Assembly: GCA_040401995.1 (NCBI GenBank)
Contig: JBBANM010000025.1
Location: forward strand, 1-64,000
Direction of reading: 5' to 3'
DNA from: Haliscomenobacter sp040401995
GTDB lineage: Bacteria; Bacteroidota; Bacteroidia; Chitinophagales; Saprospiraceae
Length of the DNA: 64,000 bases
Shown piece by piece: positions 1 through 8,796 of this stretch. Position 1 is the stretch's first letter. Each line of letters starts with the position of its first letter. The notes under the pieces were generated by a model, which was not told where the DNA came from, searched no databases, and saw only the letters and a list, made by a program, of their open reading frames with translations. A program made the position numbers and the translations under genes.

Positions 1-78
1 CACATTGCGCCTCAAAAGATAGTCGATTGGCAGCAAAATAGCGGCGGCTAAAATGGCAATTAATTATTCACCCGTTCC
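1..78. mobile_element. Element A copy 1 (partial, cut by window start)
   Basis: Right-hand half of the 157-bp element A. It shares the internal block beginning cacattgcgcctcaaaag with the copies near 7.0, 19.3 and 43.2 kb and ends in the same terminus, TTCACCCGTTCC. The next three bases are TTG, whereas the other copies are followed by TTA or TAA, so the duplication here cannot be confirmed without the left end. It lies 181 bp upstream of the clpX start. Confidence 0.8.
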
Positions 79-259
79 TTGGTTTTTTTGTCGTATTTTG
101 AGCAACAGCAGACAAATTTGTGGTTGCCAAGTATATACAAATACAACTTCAACCGCTAATTTGTAGATCCGTAGTTTTTTAGCGTAGCCTGAAAAAACAT
201 ACACCGTTTTGTCGTTTTTCAGTCGCTTTTTTTCAAACTTTGGTAAACGATTATTCAGC

Positions 260-1528
260 ATGCGGAAAGGCAAGCAAAGTTTTAGCTGCTCCTTTTGTGG
301 AAGGGACAAGACAGAGGCGCTGATGCTCATCGCGGGTATCAATGCGCATATCTGCGAGGTATGCGTGGAGCAGGCCAATGATATTATTCAAGAAGAATTA
401 TACGGCAAAAAAACACCGCCTGAAGGTACGCCCGCTGCACCTACCAAAGGAAAACATAATTTCAGATTGACCGCGGGTATTACCCCCATGGCCATCAAAG
501 AACACCTGGACAAATACGTAATCGGACAAGACGAGGCCAAAAAATTCCTCTCTGTTGCCGTTTACAACCACTACAAACGCCTTAACCAAGATCGGGTAGA
601 CGATGTCGAAATCGAAAAATCCAATATCCTTTTGGTGGGGAGAACCGGTACTGGTAAAACGCTTTTGGCCAAAACCATCGCTAAATTTCTGAACGTACCT
701 TTTGCGATCGTCGATGCAACGGTGTTCACTGAAGCCGGTTATGTGGGCGAAGATGTAGAAAGCATCCTCAGCCGTTTGTTACAAGTGTGCGATTTTGATG
801 TTGCTGCTGCGGAAAGAGGCATTGTTTATATTGACGAGATCGATAAAATTGCTCGCAAAAGCGACAATCCTTCTATTACTCGCGATGTATCTGGAGAAGG
901 TGTTCAACAGGCTTTGCTTAAAATGCTAGAGGGAACCGATGTCAACGTACCCCCACAAGGCGGTCGCAAACACCCCGAACAAAAGATGGTTAAGGTTAAC
1001 ACCGAAAATATCCTGTTCATCTGTGGCGGCGCTTTTGACGGCATCGAAAAAATCGTAGCCCGTCGGGTCAACCGCCAGGTCATCGGGTTCAAAAACGAAG
1101 AAATCAACATCATCGATCGCGATAATTTGTTGCAATACATCAACCATCAAGACGTCAAAACTTTTGGCTTAATCCCCGAATTAGTGGGTCGTATGCCCGT
1201 TTTGACTTACTTGGAACCGCTGGACGTGGAGACCCTCAAACGCATTTTGATGGAACCGCGCAACTCGCTCATCAAGCAATACCAGAAGCTGTTTCAATTG
1301 GAGAACATCGAATTGGTCATCACGGAAGACGCCGTTGATTTCATCGCCAGCAAAGCGCTGGAATTCAACTTAGGCGCCCGCGGATTGCGCTCCATTTGCG
1401 AAATCATCATGACGGATGCCATGTTTGAACTGCCTTCGCAAAACGAGATAAAAACCTTCACCATTGATGCCGCTTATGCCGCCGAGAAGGTCAATCGCTC
1501 CAAATTGGCCTTGTTGAAAGCAGCTTAG
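260..1528 (+). CDS. clpX: ATP-dependent Clp protease ATP-binding subunit ClpX
   Basis: AAA+ unfoldase that feeds substrates to ClpP. The start at 260 gives 422 aa and places the ClpX zinc-binding domain at the N-terminus with cysteines at about residues 10, 13, 32 and 35 (CSFC...CEVC). An in-frame ATG at 209 would add 17 residues (MSFFSRFFSNFGKRLFS) not expected for the family, so 260 is preferred. Walker A is GRTGTGKT (about 127-134; the usual form is GPTGSGKT), followed by the pore loop GYVGED and Walker B VYIDEID. The C-terminal small AAA domain contains GARGLRSI, with the sensor-2 arginine. Length is normal for ClpX. clpP is not adjacent; truA follows on the same strand after a large hairpin. 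Identification is secure. Confidence 0.97.
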   Translation: MRKGKQSFSCSFCGRDKTEALMLIAGINAHICEVCVEQANDIIQEELYGKKTPPEGTPAAPTKGKHNFRLTAGITPMAIKEHLDKYVIGQDEAKKFLSVAVYNHYKRLNQDRVDDVEIEKSNILLVGRTGTGKTLLAKTIAKFLNVPFAIVDATVFTEAGYVGEDVESILSRLLQVCDFDVAAAERGIVYIDEIDKIARKSDNPSITRDVSGEGVQQALLKMLEGTDVNVPPQGGRKHPEQKMVKVNTENILFICGGAFDGIEKIVARRVNRQVIGFKNEEINIIDRDNLLQYINHQDVKTFGLIPELVGRMPVLTYLEPLDVETLKRILMEPRNSLIKQYQKLFQLENIELVITEDAVDFIASKALEFNLGARGLRSICEIIMTDAMFELPSQNEIKTFTIDAAYAAEKVNRSKLALLKAA

Positions 1529-1544
1529 CCACGCAGAAAAATGA

Positions 1545-1633
1545 ACTTCCCGATTTTGGCTTTTGAATAGGACGCCGAACGGTTCATTTCAAGTGAGCTT
1601 CCTATTCAAAAGCCCCTCAAAAAATCGGGAAGT
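1545..1633 (+). terminator. Long two-part stem-loop between clpX and truA
   Basis: Outer arms ACTTCCCGATTTT (1545-1557) and AAAATCGGGAAGT (1621-1633) enclose inner arms GCTTTTGAATAGGA (1559-1572) and TCCTATTCAAAAGC (1600-1613). Both pairs are perfect. The outer arm is followed shortly by a T run (aatttttt). It probably terminates clpX; the extended cruciform may also be a repeat relic. Confidence 0.7.
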
Positions 1634-1659
1634 AATTTTTTGCGTCAAACTTAATTGTT

Positions 1660-2412
1660 ATGCCACGTTATTTCATCGAACTGGCCTACAACGGAACCCA
1701 TTATTTTGGCTGGCAACGCCAACCTTCCAAAATCTCGGTACAAGAGACTTTGGAAGGTTGCTTTTCCACCATCTTGGGTCAAGATATAGAAATTGTGGGG
1801 TGTGGACGCACCGATACGGGCGTCCACGCCAAACAGTACTTCGCGCATTTTGATTTTGAAGGTGATTTCCCGATCGCTTTTTTGCGACGCATCAATAAAT
1901 TCTTACCGAAAGACATCGCCATTTTTCAGATTTTCCCGGTTGCCTGGGATGCTCATGCTCGGTTTGATGCCACAGAACGCAGTTACGAATACCACCTTAC
2001 CTTTCGCAAAGATCCTTTTCGCCAAGAAACCTCCTATTTTTTTGCTTACGCCGAACAACCTGATTTTCAAAAAATGCAGAAAGCAGCCCAACTGTTGCTG
2101 AGCTATGAGCTTTTTGCTCCTTTTTGCAAAACTGGCCATGATGCCAAAACGATGATTTGTCGTTTGCAACGCAGTGAATGGGTGTTTTCTGCCGATGGGC
2201 AAGAAGCAGTTTTTCACATCACCGCCAACCGTTTTTTACGGGGCATGGTGCGATTGATCGTCGGAATGTGTCTTCAGGTAGGTTTGGGGCAGAGTACCCT
2301 GGAGGAAATCAAATGGGCAATGGAAAATCAAACACCATTGAAAAAAGCCAATAGTGTAGCGCCGCAAGGCTTATTTTTGACGGGAATACGCTATCCTTTT
2401 ATCGAAAAATAA
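1660..2412 (+). CDS. truA: tRNA pseudouridine(38-40) synthase TruA
   Basis: Isomerises uridines 38-40 of the tRNA anticodon arm to pseudouridine. The 250-aa protein opens with the TruA N-terminal strand (MPRYFIELAYNGTHYFGWQ). It carries the catalytic aspartate in GCGRTDTGVHA, Asp at about residue 52. The C-terminal half has FLRGMVRLIVG, typical of the second TruA domain. Length fits the family. It is separated from clpX by a stem-loop, so it is probably transcribed separately. It converges on sucA across a shared terminator. Confidence 0.95.
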   Translation: MPRYFIELAYNGTHYFGWQRQPSKISVQETLEGCFSTILGQDIEIVGCGRTDTGVHAKQYFAHFDFEGDFPIAFLRRINKFLPKDIAIFQIFPVAWDAHARFDATERSYEYHLTFRKDPFRQETSYFFAYAEQPDFQKMQKAAQLLLSYELFAPFCKTGHDAKTMICRLQRSEWVFSADGQEAVFHITANRFLRGMVRLIVGMCLQVGLGQSTLEEIKWAMENQTPLKKANSVAPQGLFLTGIRYPFIEK

Positions 2413-2425
2413 AATCGCTAAGTGA

Positions 2426-2472
2426 TTTTCACTTGGGCAATCCCGATTTTTTAGGATTGCCCATAGTGAAAA
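2426..2472. terminator. Bidirectional terminator between truA and sucA
   Basis: TTTTCACTTGGGCAATCC (2426-2443) pairs with GGATTGCCCATAGTGAAAA (2454-2472), with one bulged position. The hairpin is flanked by A/T-rich tracts on both sides and lies between convergent genes, so it can serve both. Confidence 0.8.
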
Positions 2473-2476
2473 ACGG

Positions 2477-5209
2477 TTATTCAAAAGCCTTGGTAACAAT
2501 CTCGGCTTGTTGTTTGTCGTGTACTTTCTTGAAGCCGGTTGCTGGTGAAGCACTGGCTTTACGAGAAATACCTTTCAAGTTGTAAGTGTCGTAGTTGATT
2601 TTCATGTAATGCCAAGCACCATTGTTTGCTGGTTCTTCTTGCACCCAGAATACCTCCACATCGCCATAGCGGGCAATGGCCTTATCCAATTGTTTGGCCG
2701 GCAAAGGATACAACTGCTCGACTCTGATGATGGCTACATCTTCCCGTTGTTTGGCCAGCAAATCGTAGTAGATTTTACCCGTACACAACAACACCCGCTT
2801 CACATTTTTTGCATTTTTCGAGCTGATGGTTGCATCGTCAATGATTTCTTTGAAGCTGTTGCCGGTCAAAAAATCACTAAGCGGAGAAACGCATTCAGGG
2901 TGGCGCAACAATGATTTGGGCGACATGACCACCAAGGGCTTGCGGAACTGCCAAGTCAATTGACGGCGTAGCAAGTGGAAAAAGTTAGCTGGCGTGGTAA
3001 CATTTGTAACGACCATATTAAGATCCGCGCAGTTTTGGAGGAACCGTTCCAAACGTGCACTGGAGTGCTCCGGTCCCTGGCCTTCGTAGCCATGAGGGAG
3101 CAACAACACTAAACCACTCATGCGCTGCCATTTGCTTTCGCCGGCCGAGATGAACTGATCCACCATGGATTGAGCACCATTGAAAAAATCACCAAACTGC
3201 GCTTCCCAAAGTACCAATCCTTCTGGAGTAGCCAAAGAATAGCCGTATTCAAAACCCATTACCCCAAATTCCGACAACAAGGAGTTGAAAACTTGGAATT
3301 TACCTTGGTCGGTTTGAATGCCATCCAAACGGTTTACTTCTTGGTTGGTTTGCGCATCGTGAAGAATGGCGTGGCGGTGAGAGAAAGTACCGCGTTGAAC
3401 ATCTTGACCGCTCAAACGCACGTTTCTACCCGCCAGCAAAATGCTACTGTAGGCGGAAAGTTCGCCCATTGCCCAGTCTAGCACGCCGTCCGCCAGTTGT
3501 TTTTTCTTAGAATCCAATAAACGATTGACTTTTCCTATTGGATTGAAATTGGGTGGAATGGTCAATAAGTGATTGACGATCTGATCCAATTGTTCTTTAT
3601 CAATTCCCGTTTCAGGCGATTTTTCAAAATCTTTTTCCTTGGCAAAACGCAACTTAGTCCAGGCTTCTTCCGGTCCTTGCGTCACGTAAGGCAAGTGATT
3701 TTGCTTCACATTATCCAATCGCGCTTGGAGTTCGCCCCAGAAATTTTTCTCCAGTTCGTCGGCCAATTCTTTCTGAGCCTCACCGCGTTGGATCAACGTT
3801 TTGAGGTAGATTTCCCGAGGATTTTCGTGTTTGCTAATGAAATCGTACATGTCCGGTTGGGTAAACACCGGATCATCACCCTCATTGTGCCCATGGCGAC
3901 GGTAACAAACCATATCGATGAACACATCGTTGTTGAACTCCTGGCGGTAATCCATCGACATTTCCACCGCAAACAACAAAGCTTCCGGATCGTCGCCATT
4001 GACGTGGAAAATCGGTGCGCCTACCACGCTGGCCACACCTGTACAATAAGTTGAAGAACGCGCGTCTTCAAAATCGGTGGTAAAACCAATTTGGTTGTTG
4101 ATCACAAAATGGAAAGTACCTCCGGTGCCATAACCATCCAATTTACTCATTTGGATGGTTTCGTATACCACGCCCTGTCCGGCTACTGCCGCATCGCCGT
4201 GGATAAGGATCGGCAATACCCGATCGTATTCTTTATCGTACAAAAGATCCGCTTTGGCGCGAGAAAAACCTTCTACCACTGGGTTTACCGCTTCTAAATG
4301 TGAAGGGTTGGGTACCAATTCAAGGTGAACCGTTTTTCCGGTTGGCGTTTCCACTTGCGAAGAATACCCGAGGTGGTATTTTACGTCGCCATCGCCAAAA
4401 CTTTGATCGGGGATAGCAACCCCTTCAAATTCAGTAAAGATTTGATCGTAAGTTTTGCGCATGGTGTTGGCAAGTACGTTCAAACGACCGCGGTGTGCCA
4501 TACCAATCACTACTTCTTTCACGCCTAATTCCGCACCTTTATTAATGGCAGCATCAAGCGCAACGATGGTAGATTCGCCGCCTTCGAGCGAGAAGCGTTT
4601 CTGACCGACGTATTTAGTGTGCAAAAACTTTTCAAACATCACAGCATCGTTCAATTTTTCGAGGATGCGACGTTTTTTCTCGAGGGGAATATTATAACTA
4701 TGTTCTGGTTGGATGGACTCAATTCGGGTACGCAACCAACGACGCTTATCACGTTCGGGGATGTGCTGGAATTCAAAGCCAATATGACCACAATACACCT
4801 TGCGCAGATGTGCCACGATATCGCGCAGTGGGGAGGCTTCTTTCAGTCCGCATTCTTTTGCGGCATAAAAAACCGAGTCCAAATCCGCATCGGAGAGATT
4901 GAAATCTTCCAATTTAAGGTTAGCGTGACGATCTAAACGCGGACGGATCGGGTTGGTATCCGATTCGAGGTGACCGCGGTTGCGATAGGCATTGATCAAC
5001 GACAATACCTGAAATTCTTTAGGGTTGATGCCAGTGGCAGTTACCGCTCCGTTGGCATGTCCATTGCCATTAGAAGGCTGGGCGTAGTCAAAACCTTTAA
5101 AAAAAGCCCTCCAGCTGGCTTCTACCTCCTCAGGATTGCTTTGGTATTGCGCGTAAAGGGAATCGATGTATTCTGGGTGCGCATTAGCCACAAATGAGAA
5201 ATCGCTCAT
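2477..5209 (-). CDS. sucA: 2-oxoglutarate dehydrogenase E1 component
   Basis: Thiamine-diphosphate-dependent E1 of the TCA-cycle 2-oxoglutarate dehydrogenase complex. The 910-aa length is normal. The N-terminus FSFVANAHPEYIDSLYAQY matches the E1o lipoyl-enzyme-binding extension. Then come GMAHRGRLNVL, the ThDP region HGDAAVAGQGVVYE, GHNEGDDP, the transketolase-like pyrimidine domain beginning near LSGQDVQRGTFSHRHA, and the C-terminal domain near EEPANNGAW. The partner sucB is not adjacent and must lie elsewhere. It is divergent from rpsT with a 192-bp spacer. Confidence 0.97.
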   Translation of the reverse strand: MSDFSFVANAHPEYIDSLYAQYQSNPEEVEASWRAFFKGFDYAQPSNGNGHANGAVTATGINPKEFQVLSLINAYRNRGHLESDTNPIRPRLDRHANLKLEDFNLSDADLDSVFYAAKECGLKEASPLRDIVAHLRKVYCGHIGFEFQHIPERDKRRWLRTRIESIQPEHSYNIPLEKKRRILEKLNDAVMFEKFLHTKYVGQKRFSLEGGESTIVALDAAINKGAELGVKEVVIGMAHRGRLNVLANTMRKTYDQIFTEFEGVAIPDQSFGDGDVKYHLGYSSQVETPTGKTVHLELVPNPSHLEAVNPVVEGFSRAKADLLYDKEYDRVLPILIHGDAAVAGQGVVYETIQMSKLDGYGTGGTFHFVINNQIGFTTDFEDARSSTYCTGVASVVGAPIFHVNGDDPEALLFAVEMSMDYRQEFNNDVFIDMVCYRRHGHNEGDDPVFTQPDMYDFISKHENPREIYLKTLIQRGEAQKELADELEKNFWGELQARLDNVKQNHLPYVTQGPEEAWTKLRFAKEKDFEKSPETGIDKEQLDQIVNHLLTIPPNFNPIGKVNRLLDSKKKQLADGVLDWAMGELSAYSSILLAGRNVRLSGQDVQRGTFSHRHAILHDAQTNQEVNRLDGIQTDQGKFQVFNSLLSEFGVMGFEYGYSLATPEGLVLWEAQFGDFFNGAQSMVDQFISAGESKWQRMSGLVLLLPHGYEGQGPEHSSARLERFLQNCADLNMVVTNVTTPANFFHLLRRQLTWQFRKPLVVMSPKSLLRHPECVSPLSDFLTGNSFKEIIDDATISSKNAKNVKRVLLCTGKIYYDLLAKQREDVAIIRVEQLYPLPAKQLDKAIARYGDVEVFWVQEEPANNGAWHYMKINYDTYNLKGISRKASASPATGFKKVHDKQQAEIVTKAFE

Positions 5210-5339
5210 GGTGTTCCGTAATTTGTATTATTGAAGTGCGAATTTAATACGTTAAATGGTGTAATCATTAGATAACGTTTAGAAATGCAAAGTTTTGTGA
5301 AAATCTTAGACATTGTTTTTGTTTTTTTGAAAAATGGGC

Positions 5340-5347
5340 TATATTTG
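5340..5347 (+). promoter_or_regulatory. Bacteroidota -7 box (TATATTTG) for rpsT
   Basis: Exact match to TAnnTTTG, 54 bp before the rpsT start. T-rich, TTG-containing sequence lies upstream (about 5313-5330) and could supply the -33 element. Confidence 0.6.
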
Positions 5348-5401
5348 CGCTCCGATTGAAGTGGAAGAATTATTTTTAATTTTTGGTAATATATATTTTT
5401 T

Positions 5402-5653
5402 ATGGCAAACCATAAATCATCTCAAAAACGGATCCGTCAGGAGTCGAAGCGTCGCATCCTGAACCGTTACTATAAGAAGTCTGCTCGTACAGCCATCAAG
5501 AAATTGCGTTTGATGACGGAGAAAGAAGCTGCGGTTTCTTTTCTACCAAAAGTTATCAGCATGATCGATAAATTGGCTAAGAAAAATACTTGGCATCTAA
5601 ACAAAGCTGCAAACTTAAAAAGCAGCTTGATGAAGCGCGTTCATAGTCTCTAA
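5402..5653 (+). CDS. rpsT: 30S ribosomal protein S20
   Basis: bS20 binds 16S rRNA in the small subunit. The 83-aa, strongly basic sequence begins MANHKSSQKRIRQESKRRILN and ends in the helical WHLNKAANLKSSLMKRV, the usual form and length. It is monocistronic: its own -7 box lies upstream and a strong terminator follows. Confidence 0.96.
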   Translation: MANHKSSQKRIRQESKRRILNRYYKKSARTAIKKLRLMTEKEAAVSFLPKVISMIDKLAKKNTWHLNKAANLKSSLMKRVHSL

Positions 5654-5679
5654 GCATTACCTTAGCGTCTATTTTTTTT

Positions 5680-5734
5680 ACAAAAAGAGCGAAGCATGTT
5701 TGATCGTACGGTCAGCATTTTTCGCTCTTTTTGT
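5680..5734 (+). terminator. rpsT terminator
   Basis: ACAAAAAGAGCGAA (5680-5693) pairs perfectly with TTCGCTCTTTTTGT (5721-5734), ending in a T-rich tract 27 bp after the rpsT stop. Confidence 0.85.
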
Positions 5735-5862
5735 TGTTTCATAACGTAGGCTTGATATCATTGAGGGTTGAGCTGAGATTCCCCCTCTATTTTCAAGATT
5801 CCCCTTCTTCTTTTTAAAAATTAGCCAGACTGGAATTTTAGTTGGATTTTTCTTAATCTTGC

Positions 5863-5876
5863 CGAACAAACGTTCA
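5863..5876. promoter_or_regulatory. Probable TetR-family operator upstream of paaE
   Basis: CGAACAAACGTTCA closely matches the better palindrome ACGAACAAATGTTCGT at 7784-7799 before paaA. It lies just downstream of a -7-like TAATCTTG (5854-5861) and 16 bp before the paaE ATG, a position suited to repression. The TetR-type gene between the two sites is the obvious ligand; this is inferred. Confidence 0.6.
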
Positions 5877-5892
5877 TTAGTTCTAACTTGAC

Positions 5893-6966
5893 ATGCCGAA
5901 GTTTCATTCCTTGCAAATCCGGGAAATTCGTCAGGAGACAACCGACTGCGTGTCGGTCGCCTTTGTTGTGCCTGCAGAATTAAAAGAGGAATACCAATAC
6001 CTACCAGGTCAGTTCTTGACGCTAAAAACAGTCTTGAACGGTAATGAAATCCGCCGTTCTTATTCCATATGCACCAGTCCACTGGACGATGATTTACGGG
6101 TAGCCATCAAAGCCATTCCCGAGGGGCGTTTTTCTCAATACGCCAATACCCAACTGAAAGTAGGCGACGCCATTGATGTGATGACCCCCATGGGCAGTTT
6201 TCATCCTCGTCCGGGAGAAAAGGACGGTAAGCATTATGTTGGCTTCGCAGCAGGTAGTGGAATCACGCCCATCATGGCCATTCTGAAAACCATTTTGACG
6301 CAGGAACCACAAAGTATCTTTACCCTCTTTTATGGTAATCGCAGTAAAGACAGCATCATTTTTCGAGAAACTTTAGAAGGCTTGAAGAACCAACACCTTC
6401 GCCGGTTCAGTTTTTTTCACGTACTTAGTCAGGAAAACCAAGGCATCGAACCGTTTTTCGGGCGTATCGACGCTGATAAATGTCGTTTTTTTCTTGAAAA
6501 ACTGCTAGAACCGAGGTTGATTGACGAATTTTTTATTTGCGGTCCTGAAGCCATGATCAACGACATCCGGTCAACGCTTTCAGAAAAAAAAGTGGATCCA
6601 AAAAAAATACATTTTGAACTTTTTACCACCGGAGTGGATTTAACTAAAAGCCAAAAAACGAAAAAACAAGCGGCCATCAAGGGTTTCGAAGCACAAATCC
6701 AAGTCACATTGGATGGAAATACCTTGGTTTTCCCCATGAAAAAAAGCAATGAATCCATTTTGGATGCCGCTTTGCGCGCCGGCGCCAATTTGCCCTACGC
6801 CTGTAAAGGTGGTGTTTGCTCCACTTGTCGGGCAAAAATCACTGAAGGTGTAGCTGAGATGGCGGTAAATTATGCCCTTGAACCCGAAGAAGTAGCAGCA
6901 GGTTATGTGTTAACCTGTCAAACATACCCGAAATCAGAAAAAGTGGCTGTCAATTTTGACGACTAG
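5893..6966 (+). CDS. paaE: Phenylacetyl-CoA 1,2-epoxidase, reductase subunit PaaE
   Basis: Passes electrons from NAD(P)H through FAD and a 2Fe-2S centre to the PaaA diiron site in aerobic phenylacetate degradation. The 357-aa protein has an N-terminal FAD domain (RRSYSICTSP), an NAD domain (GFAAGSGITPIMAIL ... FFICGPEAMI), and a C-terminal plant-type ferredoxin domain with CKGGVCSTC plus a later Cys in LTCQTYP. Order and length match PaaE. It heads the locus and precedes the tetR-type gene, with element A inserted between them. The same fold occurs in other oxygenase reductases; paaABC nearby decides the call. Confidence 0.93.
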   Translation: MPKFHSLQIREIRQETTDCVSVAFVVPAELKEEYQYLPGQFLTLKTVLNGNEIRRSYSICTSPLDDDLRVAIKAIPEGRFSQYANTQLKVGDAIDVMTPMGSFHPRPGEKDGKHYVGFAAGSGITPIMAILKTILTQEPQSIFTLFYGNRSKDSIIFRETLEGLKNQHLRRFSFFHVLSQENQGIEPFFGRIDADKCRFFLEKLLEPRLIDEFFICGPEAMINDIRSTLSEKKVDPKKIHFELFTTGVDLTKSQKTKKQAAIKGFEAQIQVTLDGNTLVFPMKKSNESILDAALRAGANLPYACKGGVCSTCRAKITEGVAEMAVNYALEPEEVAAGYVLTCQTYPKSEKVAVNFDD

Positions 6967-7010
6967 AGGATGAACGACTTGGATCTGCCAGGTTTTTTTT
7001 GAATACATTA

Positions 7011-7167
7011 GGAATGGGTAAATAATAAAGTGCCCTTTTAGCCGCCGCTATTTTGCAGCCAATCGACTATCTTTTGAGGCGCAATGTGGGGCATTGCAAC
7101 GAAAAAGATAGGAAGAGTGGATGTGAAAGAGCAAGGATAAAGGTGTACTTTATTGTTTAACCATTCC
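7011..7167. mobile_element. Element A copy 2 (157 bp) between paaE and the tetR-type gene
   Basis: Full copy, inverted relative to the copies at 19.2 and 43.1 kb. Ends are GGAATGGGTAAATAATAAAG and, read inward from the right, GGAATGGTTAAACAATAAAG. It is bounded by direct TTA repeats (7008-7010 and 7168-7170). The right end is only 15 bp from the regulator's ATG, so the insertion separates that gene from its ancestral upstream region. Confidence 0.85.
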
Positions 7168-7182
7168 TTAGAAACCTTGTTT

Positions 7183-7764
7183 ATGTCAGAGGCTGAAAAA
7201 ACCAAAAAACAGTTTGTGGTAGAGTCAGCAGCTCGGTTGTTTCGCGACAAAGGCTATTCCGCAACTTCCATGCGTGATTTAGCACAAGCTGTTGATTTAA
7301 AAGCATCCTCTCTATACAATTACATCCAATCGAAAAGTGAAATATTGCGGGAAATCTGCTTCGCCAATGCCCATCGTTTTATCGACAGCATGGCGCAGGT
7401 AGAGCAATTGTCGGGCAATGCACGGGAAAAGATTGAAGTATTGCTGCGTTTGCACATCCAAGTAGCAACCCAGGATGTCACTAGCGTAATGGCTTTTAAC
7501 GACGAGTGGCGCCACCTGGAGGAACCGTTTTTAAGTGAATTTGTGGCGTTACGCCGCGATTATGAAAACCGCTTTCGTGCTATCATTGAGCAAGGCATGT
7601 GCAATGGAGAATTCAAGGTCATGGACAGCAGCATTCCGCTTTTTACGCTGTTTTCTGCGGTACGTTGGATCCACGATTGGTACAAACCCAATCGCAGCAT
7701 CACCTCCGCCGAACTCGAGAACGAAGTCATTCGCTTGTTGTTAGAAGGCATCCAGGAGTCTTAA
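7183..7764 (+). CDS. TetR-family regulator of the paa locus (PaaR-like)
   Basis: 193 aa from the ATG at 7183; an earlier in-frame ATG at 7153 lies inside element A and is rejected. The N-terminal HTH is typical TetR: AARLFRDKGYSATSMRDLAQAVDLKASSLYNYIQSKSEIL (residues about 12-50), followed by a helical ligand-binding domain. It lies between paaE and paaA, and two similar GAACAAA-type palindromes precede paaE and paaA. This suggests repression of both, released by phenylacetyl-CoA as in known TetR-type PaaR proteins; the effector is inferred. Its own promoter must be in element A, in the 15-bp gap, or be that of paaE. Confidence 0.85.
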   Translation: MSEAEKTKKQFVVESAARLFRDKGYSATSMRDLAQAVDLKASSLYNYIQSKSEILREICFANAHRFIDSMAQVEQLSGNAREKIEVLLRLHIQVATQDVTSVMAFNDEWRHLEEPFLSEFVALRRDYENRFRAIIEQGMCNGEFKVMDSSIPLFTLFSAVRWIHDWYKPNRSITSAELENEVIRLLLEGIQES

Positions 7765-7783
7765 TTCCTGATCTTATTCACTT

Positions 7784-7799
7784 ACGAACAAATGTTCGT
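7784..7799. promoter_or_regulatory. Probable TetR-family operator upstream of paaABC
   Basis: ACGAACA-AA-TGTTCGT is a perfect 7-bp inverted repeat around two bases. It lies between the regulator's stop and the -7 box at 7818, overlapping the expected -33 region. Confidence 0.7.
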
Positions 7800-7817
7800 T
7801 TTTAATTAAAAAGCCCT

Positions 7818-7825
7818 TATCTTTG
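7818..7825 (+). promoter_or_regulatory. Bacteroidota -7 box (TATCTTTG) for paaABC
   Basis: Exact TAnnTTTG match 20 bp before the paaA ATG and 18 bp after the operator palindrome. Confidence 0.65.
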
Positions 7826-7845
7826 TTATAAATCAAAGGTAAATT

Positions 7846-8790
7846 ATGACCATGCCATCGTTGGAACATCAGTTTCAAGCTGCTGTTGATGCAGAAAACA
7901 AGATTGAACCCAAAGATTGGATGCCGGCTGCTTACCGGCAAACCTTGATCCGACAGATCGCCCAACATGCACATTCTGAAATAGTTGGCATGTTGCCGGA
8001 AGCGAATTGGATCACCCGCGCCCCCACGCTTCGCCGAAAGGTTGCCTTAATTGCTAAAGTTCAAGACGAAGCCGGACACGGTCTTTACCTTTACAGTGCA
8101 GCCGAAACGCTCGGCGTTTCCCGCCAAGAAATGCTTGAAGATTTACTCTCGGGCAAAGCCAAATACAGCAGCATTTTTAATTACCCCACGCTCACTTGGG
8201 CGGATATGGGCGCCATTGGCTGGCTCGTTGATGGCGCTGCGATTATGAACCAAGTGCCGCTGTGTCGCTGTTCTTATGGCCCATACGCCCGGGCAATGAC
8301 CCGCATTTGCAAAGAAGAAAGTTTTCACCAACGCCAAGGTTTTGAAATCATGCTTACCCTCAGTCAGGGATCTGTGGAACAAAAAGCCATGGCTCAAGAT
8401 GCTTTAAACCGTTGGTGGTGGCCTTCGCTCATGATGTTTGGCCCGCCAGATCAGGATTCAAAACATACCGCTCAGTCGATGAAGTGGAAAATAAAACGTT
8501 TCACCAACGATGAGTTACGACAGCGTTTTGTGGACTACACTGTACCACAAGCTGAGTTTTTAGGTTTACAAATCCCTGATCCAGCGTTAAAATGGAATAC
8601 TGAAACTGAACATTACGAAATCGGCGCTATCGATTGGGAAGAATTCCAGGCGGTACTCAATGGCAATGGCCCTTGTAACCGACAACGCCTGCAAGCTCGC
8701 CAAAAAGCGCACGAAGACGGCGCTTGGGTACGGAAAGCAGCGATGGCCTATGCCGAGAAAATAAAAACAAGAACAAGCGATCAAAACTAA
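7846..8790 (+). CDS. paaA: Phenylacetyl-CoA 1,2-epoxidase, catalytic subunit PaaA
   Basis: Diiron monooxygenase subunit that epoxidises the ring of phenylacetyl-CoA. The 314 aa match PaaA length. Ferritin-like diiron motifs are visible as KVQDEAGHG and CKEESFHQRQG, each giving Glu and His ligands. WWWPSLMMFGPPD is characteristic of PaaA. It begins 20 bp after the -7 box, under the operator, and is followed after 6 bp by paaB and then paaC. Confidence 0.96.
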   Translation: MTMPSLEHQFQAAVDAENKIEPKDWMPAAYRQTLIRQIAQHAHSEIVGMLPEANWITRAPTLRRKVALIAKVQDEAGHGLYLYSAAETLGVSRQEMLEDLLSGKAKYSSIFNYPTLTWADMGAIGWLVDGAAIMNQVPLCRCSYGPYARAMTRICKEESFHQRQGFEIMLTLSQGSVEQKAMAQDALNRWWWPSLMMFGPPDQDSKHTAQSMKWKIKRFTNDELRQRFVDYTVPQAEFLGLQIPDPALKWNTETEHYEIGAIDWEEFQAVLNGNGPCNRQRLQARQKAHEDGAWVRKAAMAYAEKIKTRTSDQN

Positions 8791-8796
8791 ACGCAC

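Noticed and set aside
209..259. Upstream ATG adding 17 residues to ClpX
   Set aside because: The extension is not conserved and the zinc-binding domain normally begins within about 10 residues of the start.
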